From Parabacteroides sp. TM07-1AC (GTDB taxonomy: Bacteria; Bacteroidota; Bacteroidia; Bacteroidales; Tannerellaceae), in contig NZ_QUKD01000004.1 of the NCBI RefSeq assembly GCF_003480915.1, forward strand, positions 401,230-465,229: a stretch of 64,000 nt of DNA. Direction: 5' to 3'. Shown here piece by piece: positions 26,618-33,998 of the stretch (positions are counted from its first letter, which is position 1; each line of letters begins with the position of its first letter). The position numbers and the translations under genes were made by a program. The notes under the pieces are model-generated. The model saw only the letters and a list, made by a program, of their open reading frames with translations, did not search any database and had not been told where the DNA came from.

Positions 26618-27145
26618 CTATCTGTTACGGAGATGGTTGAAAACGTCTTTTATTTTTGCCGTCCTTATTTTTTCCCTGTGCTTGTGTACATATATAAGAA
26701 AGAAAACAATAAAAGTATTTAAGTATATATCTTTCAGGTCGAAAATAAACAAGGGTTTGAGATAGATGAAATCCAATACCCCCTTTTCCCAGACTATATT
26801 GCTGAGCAAAGCACAGATAATCCCCGATGTTTGGAAGATGATGGCAATGTCGAGGAGCTTTGTCTTTTTTGACAGGCTTCTCAAGAATACGTATAATACC
26901 AGTATGATACATTCGGCAACGGCGAAGATGACCATGTGTATCCAAAAGCCTATATTGATATTCAGTTTTTGGTTCAGAAGATAGTTGACGTAGCTGTGTT
27001 TGTCGTTGAATACCGGCCTGAACTCGAAGAGCGAAGGGATAATATCGAAATGGGTGTCCATATAAAAATGATAGATCACGATCTTTGTCGCCTGATCGAT
27101 GAGGATCAGCAGGAGTGTCCACCATATAATCTCTCTGGTTTTCAT
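26618..27145 (-). CDS. Signal-peptidase-II-like membrane protein, catalytically degenerate
   Basis: 175 residues with four hydrophobic helices. LspA landmarks are recognisable: DQATK at 17-21, SN at 115-116 in place of GN, DFI at 125-127, and FDLKD at 135-139 in place of FN-AD. The second catalytic Asp is kept (D139), but the first, in the family motif GN-(L/I)-(I/V)-D-R, is W119 here. The NxGxAF motif is also changed (N47 is followed by DKH). It is therefore probably not a functional lipoprotein signal peptidase, and a genuine lspA should exist elsewhere. It lies 3 bp after a GrpB-family gene and is likely translated with it. Confidence 0.75.
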   Translation of the reverse strand: MKTREIIWWTLLLILIDQATKIVIYHFYMDTHFDIIPSLFEFRPVFNDKHSYVNYLLNQKLNINIGFWIHMVIFAVAECIILVLYVFLRSLSKKTKLLDIAIIFQTSGIICALLSNIVWEKGVLDFIYLKPLFIFDLKDIYLNTFIVFFLIYVHKHREKIRTAKIKDVFNHLRNR

Positions 27146-27148
27146 AAT

Positions 27149-27736
27149 TTATTCTGTTTTTGAAGGATGGGTAATCTGTTCTTTTGCCCGGTTCGTTATT
27201 TCGCGGATGAAACCGGTTTTCGCATCGGTGTAGCCGTCGCGGTCATGTTCATACTCTTTTTGTAGTTTGACTTTCAATTCTCCGTAGGCTTGCGCCGTGT
27301 CGGGATGGGAGAGAAGGTAGTCGCGGAAATAGAGTTCGTCCCAGTCGCCGGAGTATCTTATGTGGAGGTGGAAGGCCTGACCTTTAAAGCCTTCGGGGGT
27401 ATAGCCTTTCATAAACATCATATGGGGAGGCGGATTCCCGGGTTGGGGGGAATAGATGTAGCCTTCCGCTTCGATGGTCGGGATGAGGCGGGCAAGGTCG
27501 GTTTCCTGTTGTATTTCTAGCAATATGTCGATCGTCGGTTTGGCTGTCAGTCCCGGTACGGATGTGCTTCCGATATGGCTGATGCGGACGATGTTTTCCG
27601 CTCCTATGGCTTTCACGAGGCGGTCTTTTTCTGTTTCGTAACGCTTGGGCCAGTCCCGGTCGTGTGCCGAGAGGATGATCGGGAACAGCTGCCAGAGTTC
27701 TTCGTTACTCATTTCGTTCAAATTCTTATTTTTCAT
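27149..27736 (-). CDS. GrpB/UPF0157 nucleotidyltransferase-like protein
   Basis: 195 residues. The family pattern is clear: HIGSTSVPGLTAKPTIDILLE (here split as HIGSTSVPGL and AKPTIDI) followed by GFKGQAFHLHIRYSGD and YFRDYLLSHPD. GrpB proteins have a nucleotidyltransferase-type fold of uncertain biochemical role. The gene is in a minus-strand run: VOC gene upstream (19 bp) and LspA-like gene downstream (3 bp). Confidence 0.9.
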   Translation of the reverse strand: MKNKNLNEMSNEELWQLFPIILSAHDRDWPKRYETEKDRLVKAIGAENIVRISHIGSTSVPGLTAKPTIDILLEIQQETDLARLIPTIEAEGYIYSPQPGNPPPHMMFMKGYTPEGFKGQAFHLHIRYSGDWDELYFRDYLLSHPDTAQAYGELKVKLQKEYEHDRDGYTDAKTGFIREITNRAKEQITHPSKTE

Positions 27737-27755
27737 GGCGGTAGGGTTGGAAAGG

Positions 27756-28145
27756 TTATTCCGGTTCGTCCGTATCCAGGCAGAAAGGATGGCCGGAGGG
27801 GTCGAGCAGTGTACGGGAAGTTTTGAAGTATTGCTCGCCGGCCAAGCTGGCTCCCAGGCTGAGGGCGTGGCGGACGGCTTCCTCCAGGTCGTCGACGTAG
27901 AAGTCGAGGTGGAGCATTTGTCCCTGTCTCCCTTCTTGCCAGGGCCAGACGGGTGGTTCGTATTCTTCTATCTCCTGGAAGGCGATGACCATGCCTGTGG
28001 GCGAGGTGATGGCCGACCAGCCGTTTGCCTGCGGGTGTGTCCACTGCCAGTTGAGGAGGCGGCTGTAAAAGGAAGCCATGAGGCCCGCGTCCTTACAGTC
28101 GATCACGATGTTGATCCGGTTGATTGTTGCTTGCTTTGTTTCCAT
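27756..28145 (-). CDS. VOC/glyoxalase-superfamily protein
   Basis: 129 residues from ATG 28145 (METKQATINRINIVIDCKD). The vicinal-oxygen-chelate pattern is visible: a beta-alpha-beta start with FYSRLLNWQW, then HLDFYVDDLEEAVRHALSLGA, then LLDPSGHPFCL. The family includes glyoxalases and bleomycin-type resistance proteins; substrate is unknown. The start fits a promoter only 5 nt upstream, implying a leaderless or near-leaderless mRNA. Confidence 0.88.
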   Translation of the reverse strand: METKQATINRINIVIDCKDAGLMASFYSRLLNWQWTHPQANGWSAITSPTGMVIAFQEIEEYEPPVWPWQEGRQGQMLHLDFYVDDLEEAVRHALSLGASLAGEQYFKTSRTLLDPSGHPFCLDTDEPE

Positions 28146-28150
28146 GTTTC

Positions 28151-28158
28151 CAAAGATA
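28151..28158 (-). promoter_or_regulatory. -7 element directly before the VOC gene
   Basis: TATCTTTG on the minus strand ends 5 nt before the ATG at 28145, so transcription would begin at or next to the start codon. Confidence 0.6.
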
Positions 28159-28208
28159 AGATAAGTTTTCGAGATATGGAATTTCCGGGAAAGAGATGCT
28201 ATTCGATG

Positions 28209-28243
28209 GCATAACAGATGCTTCCCGGCAGCATAACAGATGC
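28209..28243. repeat. Direct repeat with 22-nt period
   Basis: GCATAACAGATGC occurs at 28209-28221 and 28231-28243, exactly 22 nt apart, in the spacer between two divergent genes. Confidence 0.7.
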
Positions 28244-28284
28244 GCAAATAGGGGAGAGAAAGGAAGAATGGATGGAAATAGTCT

Positions 28285-28314
28285 TTTGTTTCTTACCGAA
28301 AAGGATTAATTTTG
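28285..28314 (+). promoter_or_regulatory. Promoter of the 2-hydroxyacid dehydrogenase-like gene
   Basis: TTTG at 28285-28288 and TAATTTTG at 28307-28314, 18 nt apart; the start codon is 27 bp downstream. Confidence 0.6.
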
Positions 28315-28341
28315 TGAGGAAACAAATAAGCAGAAATATTC

Positions 28342-29226
28342 ATGTTCAATAAATTAGTGGCGATAGAGCCTGTAAGCCTGATTCCGTCAGCAGAAAAGAA
28401 ATTGCAAGATTTTGCGAAAGAAGTAGTTATGTACGATGACATACCCGCGGGGGATGAAGAGGTGGCTGCCCGTATCGGGGATGCGGACGCTGTCCTTTTG
28501 AGTTACACCTCCCGGATCGAACGGGCGGCACTGGAGAAATGCCCGAATGTCCGCTATATCGGGATGTGCTGTTCCCTTTACTCGCCGGAGAGCGCCAATG
28601 TCGATATCCGCTATGCCAACGAACGGGGGATTGTTGTGACCGGTATCCGCGATTATGGCGACGAAGGGGTGGTGGAGTATGTTATCAGCGAGCTGGTTCG
28701 TTGCCTGCACGGCTTCGGACAGGAGGCATGGGATGAGATGCCTCGCGAGATCACCGGATTGAAAGTGGGGATCGTCGGGCTGGGTAAGTCCGGTGGGATG
28801 ATTGCCGATGCCTTGAAGTTCTTCGGTGCCGATGTCTCCTATTTCGCCCGGAGCGAGAAGGAAGAGGCACGTAGGAAAGGTTACCGTTTCCTGCCACTGG
28901 GTGAGCTGCTGGCACAAAGCGAAGTGGTTTGCTGCTGCCTGAATAAGAACACGGTCTTGCTGCATGAAGCGGAATTTAAGCAGCTCGGTAATAAAAAGAT
29001 ATTGTTCAATACGGGGTTGTCTCCCGCCTGGGACGAGACTCCGTTTGTGAAGTGGCTGGAAGGCGACAACCTTTGTTTCTGTGATACTGCAGGTGCTTTG
29101 GGCAACGTCCAGTTGTTGAGCCATCCGCACGTACGTTGCATGCAGGTGTCGACCGGCCGTACACGCCAGGCGTTCGACCGCCTGAGCGAAAAAGTACTGG
29201 CCAACCTCTCAGAATACGATGGGTGA
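28342..29226 (+). CDS. D-2-hydroxyacid dehydrogenase-like NAD(P)-binding protein
   Basis: 294 residues. The nucleotide-binding domain (GLKVGIVGLGKSGGMIADAL, residues ~140-160) and the overall layout match D-isomer-specific 2-hydroxyacid dehydrogenases. The usual catalytic Arg segment (N-T-x-R-G) reads NTGLSPAW, and the DVFExEP segment reads DTAGALG, so Arg and Glu of the catalytic set appear absent. It may be a binding or differently acting protein. Its 3' end overlaps the convergent nadX gene by 18 bp. Confidence 0.8.
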   Translation: MFNKLVAIEPVSLIPSAEKKLQDFAKEVVMYDDIPAGDEEVAARIGDADAVLLSYTSRIERAALEKCPNVRYIGMCCSLYSPESANVDIRYANERGIVVTGIRDYGDEGVVEYVISELVRCLHGFGQEAWDEMPREITGLKVGIVGLGKSGGMIADALKFFGADVSYFARSEKEEARRKGYRFLPLGELLAQSEVVCCCLNKNTVLLHEAEFKQLGNKKILFNTGLSPAWDETPFVKWLEGDNLCFCDTAGALGNVQLLSHPHVRCMQVSTGRTRQAFDRLSEKVLANLSEYDG

Positions 29227-29997
29227 GGTGATATTAAGCAGGGTGTTCACTACCGACCATCCTGCTATCTCTGCCGTTGCGCTGTAGACGTCGATGACGG
29301 CATGCACCTGATCGTTCCTGATCTCTACCCGCTGGGTATCGCCCGTAAATCCGGGGGTGGACTGCATTGTCACCTCCATGTTCGCTGGTCCTACCGAGGC
29401 GCGCGAAGCCGCTACCGTAACATTGACTTTCGTCGGGAAGAGCCGGATGGCTTCCACCGCATTTCCGGAGAAGACGACGCGCTGTTCCGTTTGCAGCGAT
29501 TCATCGTAGACGGCGGTTCCTTTCAGGGCGTTAGGGCCTTTCTCGTTGAAAAAACGGGCGGTGGCGTTTCCCATCAGGGCGGCAGTCCGCAGCACATCGA
29601 AGCCGCCGGTAGCCCCGGAGGCCAGGTAGACACGGGTGCCGTTTGCCTTGGCTGTCTCCGCTACCTCGCGATAAAAGAGGTCGTCGGCCAGCGCCCCGAT
29701 CGAAAGGGTGACAATGGAAGTGCCGTTTTTCAGTGCAGGCAACGCCAGCTCTTTCATGGCGGCAGGCGAGGCGGCTTCCACCAGATAGTCCGGTTTCAGG
29801 GCAAGCAATTCTTCGATGGTCGCACATACCCGGCAAGGTTTCCCGTGTTGTTGCATCCGGGCAGCCAGGTTTTCTGCTTTGGAGACTGTGCGGGAGTAGA
29901 CCCCCACTAACTCATATTCGGGCAAAATGCCTTTGATTACAGCGTCGGCCACGATACCTCCGAGCCGTCCGCATCCGACAATTACTAACTTTTCCAT
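29209..29997 (-). CDS. nadX: L-aspartate dehydrogenase-like protein
   Basis: 262 residues from ATG 29997 (MEKLVIVGCGRLGGIVADAV). The N-terminal Rossmann fold GCGRLGG is followed by the family motif LASGATGGFDVLRTAALMG and a C-terminal domain with SVGPANMEVTMQS. Aspartate dehydrogenase makes iminoaspartate for NAD synthesis or degrades aspartate. In-frame sequence further upstream (to 30417) is non-homologous. A consensus promoter ends 5 nt before the ATG. It converges on, and overlaps by 18 bp, the hydroxyacid dehydrogenase-like gene. Confidence 0.88.
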   Translation of the reverse strand: MEKLVIVGCGRLGGIVADAVIKGILPEYELVGVYSRTVSKAENLAARMQQHGKPCRVCATIEELLALKPDYLVEAASPAAMKELALPALKNGTSIVTLSIGALADDLFYREVAETAKANGTRVYLASGATGGFDVLRTAALMGNATARFFNEKGPNALKGTAVYDESLQTEQRVVFSGNAVEAIRLFPTKVNVTVAASRASVGPANMEVTMQSTPGFTGDTQRVEIRNDQVHAVIDVYSATAEIAGWSVVNTLLNITSPIVF

Positions 29998-30002
29998 GCA
30001 GG

Positions 30003-30035
30003 CAAAGGTACTCGATTTTAATCTGATTTCCCAAA
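30003..30035 (-). promoter_or_regulatory. Promoter directly before nadX
   Basis: TTTG (complement of 30032-30035) and TACCTTTG (complement of 30003-30010) are 21 nt apart. The -7 element ends 5 nt before the ATG at 29997, so the mRNA should be leaderless or nearly so. Confidence 0.65.
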
Positions 30036-30131
30036 CGGGACTGGCGAATATGCGAAGGCAAAGCAGCCTCCGCAGTGAAGTCCGCAGGGGGCGATATGTT
30101 TCTTTATGATCTCGTAGGGTTGCATATGCGT

Positions 30132-30548
30132 CTATTTTAATCCTTTTTTGAAAAGTATCATCGATAAGGCATCCTTCACCTGCTCTTTTTCGGTGATGGC
30201 AACGGTCATAGGGATGAGTTTTCCGCTGGGTTTGGCCCGGTAGAATTCTTCTTTGATGCTTTCCGTAATTTCCATTCCGGCGATACGGTCCAGGTGTTTT
30301 TCCGTGAAGTAGGAAGTGACTTTGAAAAAGCTCTGGTAGACAACCAGCCAGGCAAGGTTTTTCTTCTTTGACAGGACTTTGCATAACCAGGCCTTCCCGT
30401 CGTTGTAATAGTTCCACTCGAGTGTCAGGTCGGCGGCTGCGGCCGATGCGCTGAATTCTTCGAATGCGGGAAAACTAGCCTTCAGAACGTCGGCGATGAC
30501 TTCATTAGTGGGGAAAACGTTTTTGTCTTTTAAAATCAGAGGTTCCAT
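30132..30548 (-). CDS. DUF3788 family protein
   Basis: 138 residues. The pattern of a short N-terminal segment (PLILKDKNVFPTNEVIADVL), a central EWNYYNDGKAWLCKVLSKKKNLAWL stretch (described in two parts: EWNYYNDGKAW and KKKNLAWLVVY) and a C-terminal helix IKEEFYRAKPSGKLIPM is that of DUF3788. These small proteins resemble YdhG/DUF1801-type fit-into-stress proteins but have no assigned function. It lies 57 bp downstream of the DsrE-type gene on the same strand. Confidence 0.82.
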   Translation of the reverse strand: MEPLILKDKNVFPTNEVIADVLKASFPAFEEFSASAAAADLTLEWNYYNDGKAWLCKVLSKKKNLAWLVVYQSFFKVTSYFTEKHLDRIAGMEITESIKEEFYRAKPSGKLIPMTVAITEKEQVKDALSMILFKKGLK

Positions 30549-30605
30549 AATGTTGTGTATTTCGGTGTATAAAATAAAGAGAATTATATAAGGATATGTT
30601 GCCCG

Positions 30606-30944
30606 TTAAAGGGTCAATATTTTTTCTCCGTTCTTGAGATATTCGGTTAGCGGGGCTCCCATGTATCTGACGGTAACACCCAGTTTCTCGATGATTGGCT
30701 TCACTTCGAACCTTTCGCAGCAGTCCTGGCAGGCTTCGACGGTGACGCCTGCTTGAAGCATTTCCAGGATTTCCGTCTGCACCTGCGTGTCCCGGGCGGC
30801 GAGTTTAACGGAGGCTCCCCAAAGGATCACGTTCACTTCTTTCCACCAGCCTCTCTTTTTGGAGTTGAGGGTGTACATCGATAACATATTGAATATGGTG
30901 TCTTTATTGTCGGTTGTCCAGAGAATGTTTAATTTGTCGTTCAT
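30606..30944 (-). CDS. DsrE-family protein
   Basis: 112 residues from ATG 30944 (MNDKLNILWTTDNKDTIFNM). The alpha/beta DsrE-like fold is indicated by VNVILWGASVKLAARD and a Cys-containing loop VEACQDCCERF, similar to small sulfur-relay-type proteins in which a loop Cys carries persulfide. Whether it relays sulfur is inference. An upstream in-frame ATG at 31013 overlaps its own promoter and is not favoured. Confidence 0.82.
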   Translation of the reverse strand: MNDKLNILWTTDNKDTIFNMLSMYTLNSKKRGWWKEVNVILWGASVKLAARDTQVQTEILEMLQAGVTVEACQDCCERFEVKPIIEKLGVTVRYMGAPLTEYLKNGEKILTL

Positions 30945-30980
30945 AATAAGATGATTTATGTATATGGTTATGTCGATTCG

Positions 30981-30988
30981 CAAATGTA
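30981..30988 (-). promoter_or_regulatory. -7 element for the DsrE-type gene
   Basis: TACATTTG on the minus strand, 36 bp upstream of ATG 30944. Confidence 0.55.
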
Positions 30989-31139
30989 TGAAAAAGAAAT
31001 AGAGATTGTCCAAAAATATTCATGGACAAAAGTAAAGAAAAAATTCTATGAAGACAGGCGGTGCGTTCGAGAATATATTTTCGTAATTAGTACGAAATAA
31101 TCTCTTCCCTGCTGACATACTGTTGTCACCCCCTCCCCA

Positions 31140-31147
31140 TACCTTTG
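31140..31147 (+). promoter_or_regulatory. -7 element for the PNPOx-type gene
   Basis: TACCTTTG, 38 bp upstream of the start codon at 31186. Confidence 0.6.
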
Positions 31148-31185
31148 CTTCACAGTTCGAATATTAACATTAAAAAACTACGAAG

Positions 31186-31614
31186 ATGGAAATGAAATTG
31201 TTTTATTTAGGGGAAGTTGCGGGGATGACGAAAGAGCAGGTGGAAGAAGCGGAAAAGTTCATCCGGGGATTTGAATATGGTATCGTTGCCACCAACAATC
31301 CGGAGACGGGACCGCGCCTTTCGGGACTCAACAACCTGGCAGGCCAGACCTTGCAGCAACTCCATTTTGCGACAGAAGCCAGCTGTCAGAAATTAGCGAA
31401 CCTCCGCCTGGATCCGCGCTGTGAAGTGATGTACGCTACGATGGAGAGCGGGCAGGTCCAGATCGCAGGCAAAGCCGAGATCATCACCGACGAAGCATTG
31501 AAACGCGAACTCTGGCAAGACTGGATGAACGAATACTCACCCGAAGGACCGACGGGAGAGGGCATCTGTATCATCCGCCTTATCCCGGCTTCTATCCGGG
31601 CGATGATCTGCTGA
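31186..31614 (+). CDS. Pyridoxamine-5'-phosphate-oxidase-like flavin-binding protein
   Basis: 142 residues of the split-barrel PNPOx-like fold (FEYGIVATNNPETGPRLSGL, then QLHFATEASCQKLANLRLDP and QVQIAGKAEII). Such small proteins bind FMN, F420 or haem; the true PdxH motifs for pyridoxamine phosphate are not visible, so it should not be called PdxH. The WYL regulator gene follows 62 bp downstream with its own promoter. Confidence 0.88.
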   Translation: MEMKLFYLGEVAGMTKEQVEEAEKFIRGFEYGIVATNNPETGPRLSGLNNLAGQTLQQLHFATEASCQKLANLRLDPRCEVMYATMESGQVQIAGKAEIITDEALKRELWQDWMNEYSPEGPTGEGICIIRLIPASIRAMIC

Positions 31615-31640
31615 TCCCGCTGCCGGTAACGTAAAAGTTG

Positions 31641-31648
31641 TATCTTTG
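31641..31648 (+). promoter_or_regulatory. -7 element for the WYL regulator
   Basis: TATCTTTG 28 bp upstream of ATG 31677. Confidence 0.6.
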
Positions 31649-31676
31649 TCACCAATCAATCAGACAAACGCACACA

Positions 31677-32612
31677 ATGAACCGCCTGGAACGAATATCC
31701 GCTATACTGGTCAAGCTGCAATCCCGCCCGATCGTCACCGCACGTGAGATAGCGGATCAGTTCGGTGTAAGTCTCCGGACGGTTTATCGCGACATCCGTT
31801 CGTTGGAAGAGTCGGGGATCCCTGTCGGTGGTGAGGCAGGGCTGGGTTATTCGCTAGTGGACGGTTTCAAGCTGCCGCCCCTGATGTTCACGATCGACGA
31901 GGCCCTCTCTTTCCTCGTGGCAGAGAAACTTGTCCGCCATCAGACCGACGGCGATACCTACGATGTATTCCGCAGCGGGATGGACAAGATACGCGCCGTG
32001 TTGCGGACGGCCGACAAGGATATCCTCCATCATTTCGACCCCTATATCCGTATCTCGGGCATCCACCAGAATACGCGCACCGCCTCTGCCAATGTCCTGC
32101 AAACCCTTATAAAGGCGTTGCTGAACAAGAAACAGCTCGTCATGACCTACAAGGCGGGCTACAACTACCAGGTCACCCACCGTACGATCGAACCCCAGGG
32201 TATGTTCTTCATGGGCGGCATCTGGTATGTCCTCGCCTGGTGCAAGTTGAGGAGGGATTACCGTACCTTCCACCTCGGCAGAATCGTCCACCTCTGTCTG
32301 GGCGAAAACGGTTTCGAGGAGGAGCATCTTCCGCTCGACGAACTGATCCCCCGGATCTATCATGTAGAGGATGAGGTCGAAGTGATGCTCCGTGTCCACC
32401 GCGACGTGGCACGCGATACGGAAGTCTCCAAATACACCTACGGACTTTATGAGGAGGTAGCGGACGGGGAGTACTTCGTCCAGAAATACCGGACCTATTC
32501 GCTCGACAAGTTCGGCCACTGGTACCTGTCGTTTGCCGACTGGGCGGAGATCATCGCGCCGGAAGCCTTGAAAACGGTTGTCCGGGAGTTGATCGGCAAG
32601 ATTCGCATCTGA
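31677..32612 (+). CDS. YafY-type HTH/WYL-domain transcriptional regulator
   Basis: 311 residues from ATG 31677 (MNRLERISAILVKLQSRPIV); the TTG 39 bp upstream lies before the promoter element and is excluded. It has an N-terminal HTH_11 winged helix (VTAREIADQFGVSLRTVYRDI, residues ~20-40), then a WYL domain (residues ~140-220, with MFFMGGIWYVLAWC) and a WCX-type C-terminal domain. WYL domains sense ligands, often nucleic acid related. The target is unknown; the PNPOx-type gene upstream is a candidate. Confidence 0.93.
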   Translation: MNRLERISAILVKLQSRPIVTAREIADQFGVSLRTVYRDIRSLEESGIPVGGEAGLGYSLVDGFKLPPLMFTIDEALSFLVAEKLVRHQTDGDTYDVFRSGMDKIRAVLRTADKDILHHFDPYIRISGIHQNTRTASANVLQTLIKALLNKKQLVMTYKAGYNYQVTHRTIEPQGMFFMGGIWYVLAWCKLRRDYRTFHLGRIVHLCLGENGFEEEHLPLDELIPRIYHVEDEVEVMLRVHRDVARDTEVSKYTYGLYEEVADGEYFVQKYRTYSLDKFGHWYLSFADWAEIIAPEALKTVVRELIGKIRI

Positions 32613-32641
32613 AAGCGGCCGACTTCATCCCCCTGTATTCT

Positions 32642-32995
32642 TTATCCCTTGGCCGTCTCTCGGCTGGTCAGAATCTCGTCCATATGTCCGAGTGCCCAAT
32701 CTACCAGGCTCTGGATATGAGGCATGAGTGTCGTGCCCATTTCCGTGAGGCAATATTCCACGCGGGGCGGCACTTCGGGATAGACTTTGCGGTGCACAAG
32801 GCCGTCGGATTCGAGGGTACGGAGCGTAACGGTCAGCATCCGTTGCGAGATATCGTCGATGGTCTTGTGGATGTCGCTGAAACGCATCGTGCCGTTCGCG
32901 CTCAGTGTAGTCAGGACCAGCATCGACCATTTGTCGCCAAGACGGCTGAGGACGTCACGTACCGGGCAGTTTCCCGTAGGATGAAAGTTTTTCAT
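32642..32995 (-). CDS. HxlR-family winged-helix regulator
   Basis: 117 residues with the family start CPVRDVLSRLGDKWSMLVL (redox-type Cys near residue 10 after NFHPTGN) and the helix LRTLESDGLVHRKVYPEVPPRVEY typical of MarR-like HxlR proteins (quoted in part: LESDGLVHRK). It is divergent from the DJ-1/PfpI gene with overlapping promoters, which makes that gene the likely target. Confidence 0.93.
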   Translation of the reverse strand: MKNFHPTGNCPVRDVLSRLGDKWSMLVLTTLSANGTMRFSDIHKTIDDISQRMLTVTLRTLESDGLVHRKVYPEVPPRVEYCLTEMGTTLMPHIQSLVDWALGHMDEILTSRETAKG

Positions 32996-33072
32996 ATTTT
33001 TAATATTCTGATATTCTATTGAAGCTCAACAATTGTTATCTCTATGTAAGTTGCTTATTCCGAGGTGCGTTC

Positions 33073-33116
33073 TTGTTTGGACGAACCGGATAATCTACAT
33101 TTGACGAACAAAAGTA
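33073..33116. promoter_or_regulatory. Overlapping divergent promoters of hxlR-type and DJ-1 genes
   Basis: Plus strand: TTG at 33073-33075 and TACATTTG at 33096-33103 (20 nt apart). Minus strand: TACTTTTG as complement of 33109-33116. The two -7 elements form a near-palindrome separated by 5 nt, so the two transcripts cross and polymerases would exclude each other. Confidence 0.6.
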
Positions 33117-33162
33117 ATAAACTTACGAAAAATAACTATTGTTTCATTTAATAATTAAGATC

Positions 33163-33690
33163 ATGGCAAAGAAAGTAGCAGTTTTGGCAGTGAATCCGGT
33201 GAACGGATTCGGTTTGTTCCAGTATCTGGAAACATTTTTTGAGAATAAGATACCTTACAAGGTGTTTGCGGTGGCAGATTCGACGGAGATAAAAAGCAAT
33301 TCCGGCGTTACGCTGATCGTGGACGATGTGATTGCCAACCTGAAAGGGCATGAGGACGAGTACGATGCGTTGGTATTCGGTTGTGGCGACGCTGTTCCCC
33401 AGTTCGGTGAAAATGTAGGCAAGCCTTACAACCAGGATATGCTGGCGGTCATCAAAGTATTCGGCGACAAAGGCAAGATCATGATCGGCCATTGCGCGGC
33501 AGCCATGATGTTCGACATCGCAGGGATCACCGCAGGCAAGAAAGTGGCGGTTCACCCGTTGGCAAAACCGGCTATCAAGCTGGGCCATGCCACCGACGAG
33601 AAATCGGAGATCGACGGAAACTTCTTCACCGCCCAGTGCGAACATACCGTGTGGACGATGATGCCGCAGGTGGTCGAAGCACTGAAATAA
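33163..33690 (+). CDS. DJ-1/PfpI-family protein
   Basis: 175 residues from ATG 33163 (MAKKVAVLAVNPVNGFGLFQ); an upstream TTG is less likely. The nucleophile-elbow region reads KIMIGHCAAAMMFDIAGITAGKK, with Cys in GHCAAAM, the position of the reactive Cys in DJ-1/PfpI proteins. Members act as deglycase-like, protease-like or oxidant-sensing proteins. The divergent HxlR-type regulator, a family that often senses electrophiles, supports a stress role. Confidence 0.88.
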   Translation: MAKKVAVLAVNPVNGFGLFQYLETFFENKIPYKVFAVADSTEIKSNSGVTLIVDDVIANLKGHEDEYDALVFGCGDAVPQFGENVGKPYNQDMLAVIKVFGDKGKIMIGHCAAAMMFDIAGITAGKKVAVHPLAKPAIKLGHATDEKSEIDGNFFTAQCEHTVWTMMPQVVEALK

Positions 33691-33772
33691 AAAGATTCAG
33701 CTTTGTGCACCGGAACGAATAGTTTTCTTATCCGGTATATCGAAACGATCGAACCGGGCGGTATCCTTTGCC

Positions 33773-33888
33773 GGAGCCGTCCGGTTCGATGTGTCAGAAC
33801 CGAACGGTTCGACAGGGTGGAGTCGTCCGATTCGATGTGTCGGAACCGAGCGATTCGACCGGATGGAGCCGTTCGGTTCGGTATATTT
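33773..33888. repeat. 23-nt-periodic tandem repeat with internal dyads
   Basis: Units beginning G(G/A)TTCG start at 33783, 33806, 33829, 33852 and 33875, an exact 23-nt period. Alternate units are most alike (GGTTCGATGTGTCAGAACC and GATTCGATGTGTCGGAACC), giving a 46-nt superperiod (33773-33818, 33819-33864, part of a third). Each unit contains GGTTC/GAACC-type dyads. The array fills most of the 308-bp spacer before the AAA/nuclease gene. Confidence 0.85.
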
Positions 33889-33924
33889 CGCCCCGTGTGC
33901 TGGCTGTATATGGAAAACAATCGC

Positions 33925-33932
33925 TATCTTTG
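33925..33932 (+). promoter_or_regulatory. -7 element for the AAA/PD-(D/E)XK gene
   Basis: TATCTTTG 66 bp upstream of the start codon at 33999 and just downstream of the tandem repeat. Confidence 0.55.
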
Positions 33933-33998
33933 TCTTTGCCTGACGGTTACCGCCCGGTGTAAATTGAATCATTAATCCATAGGATAGGAGAACCGATT

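Noticed and set aside
33773..33888. Could be a CRISPR array.
   Set aside because: Units are contiguous with a 23-nt period, carry no unique spacers between identical repeats, and no cas genes are present.
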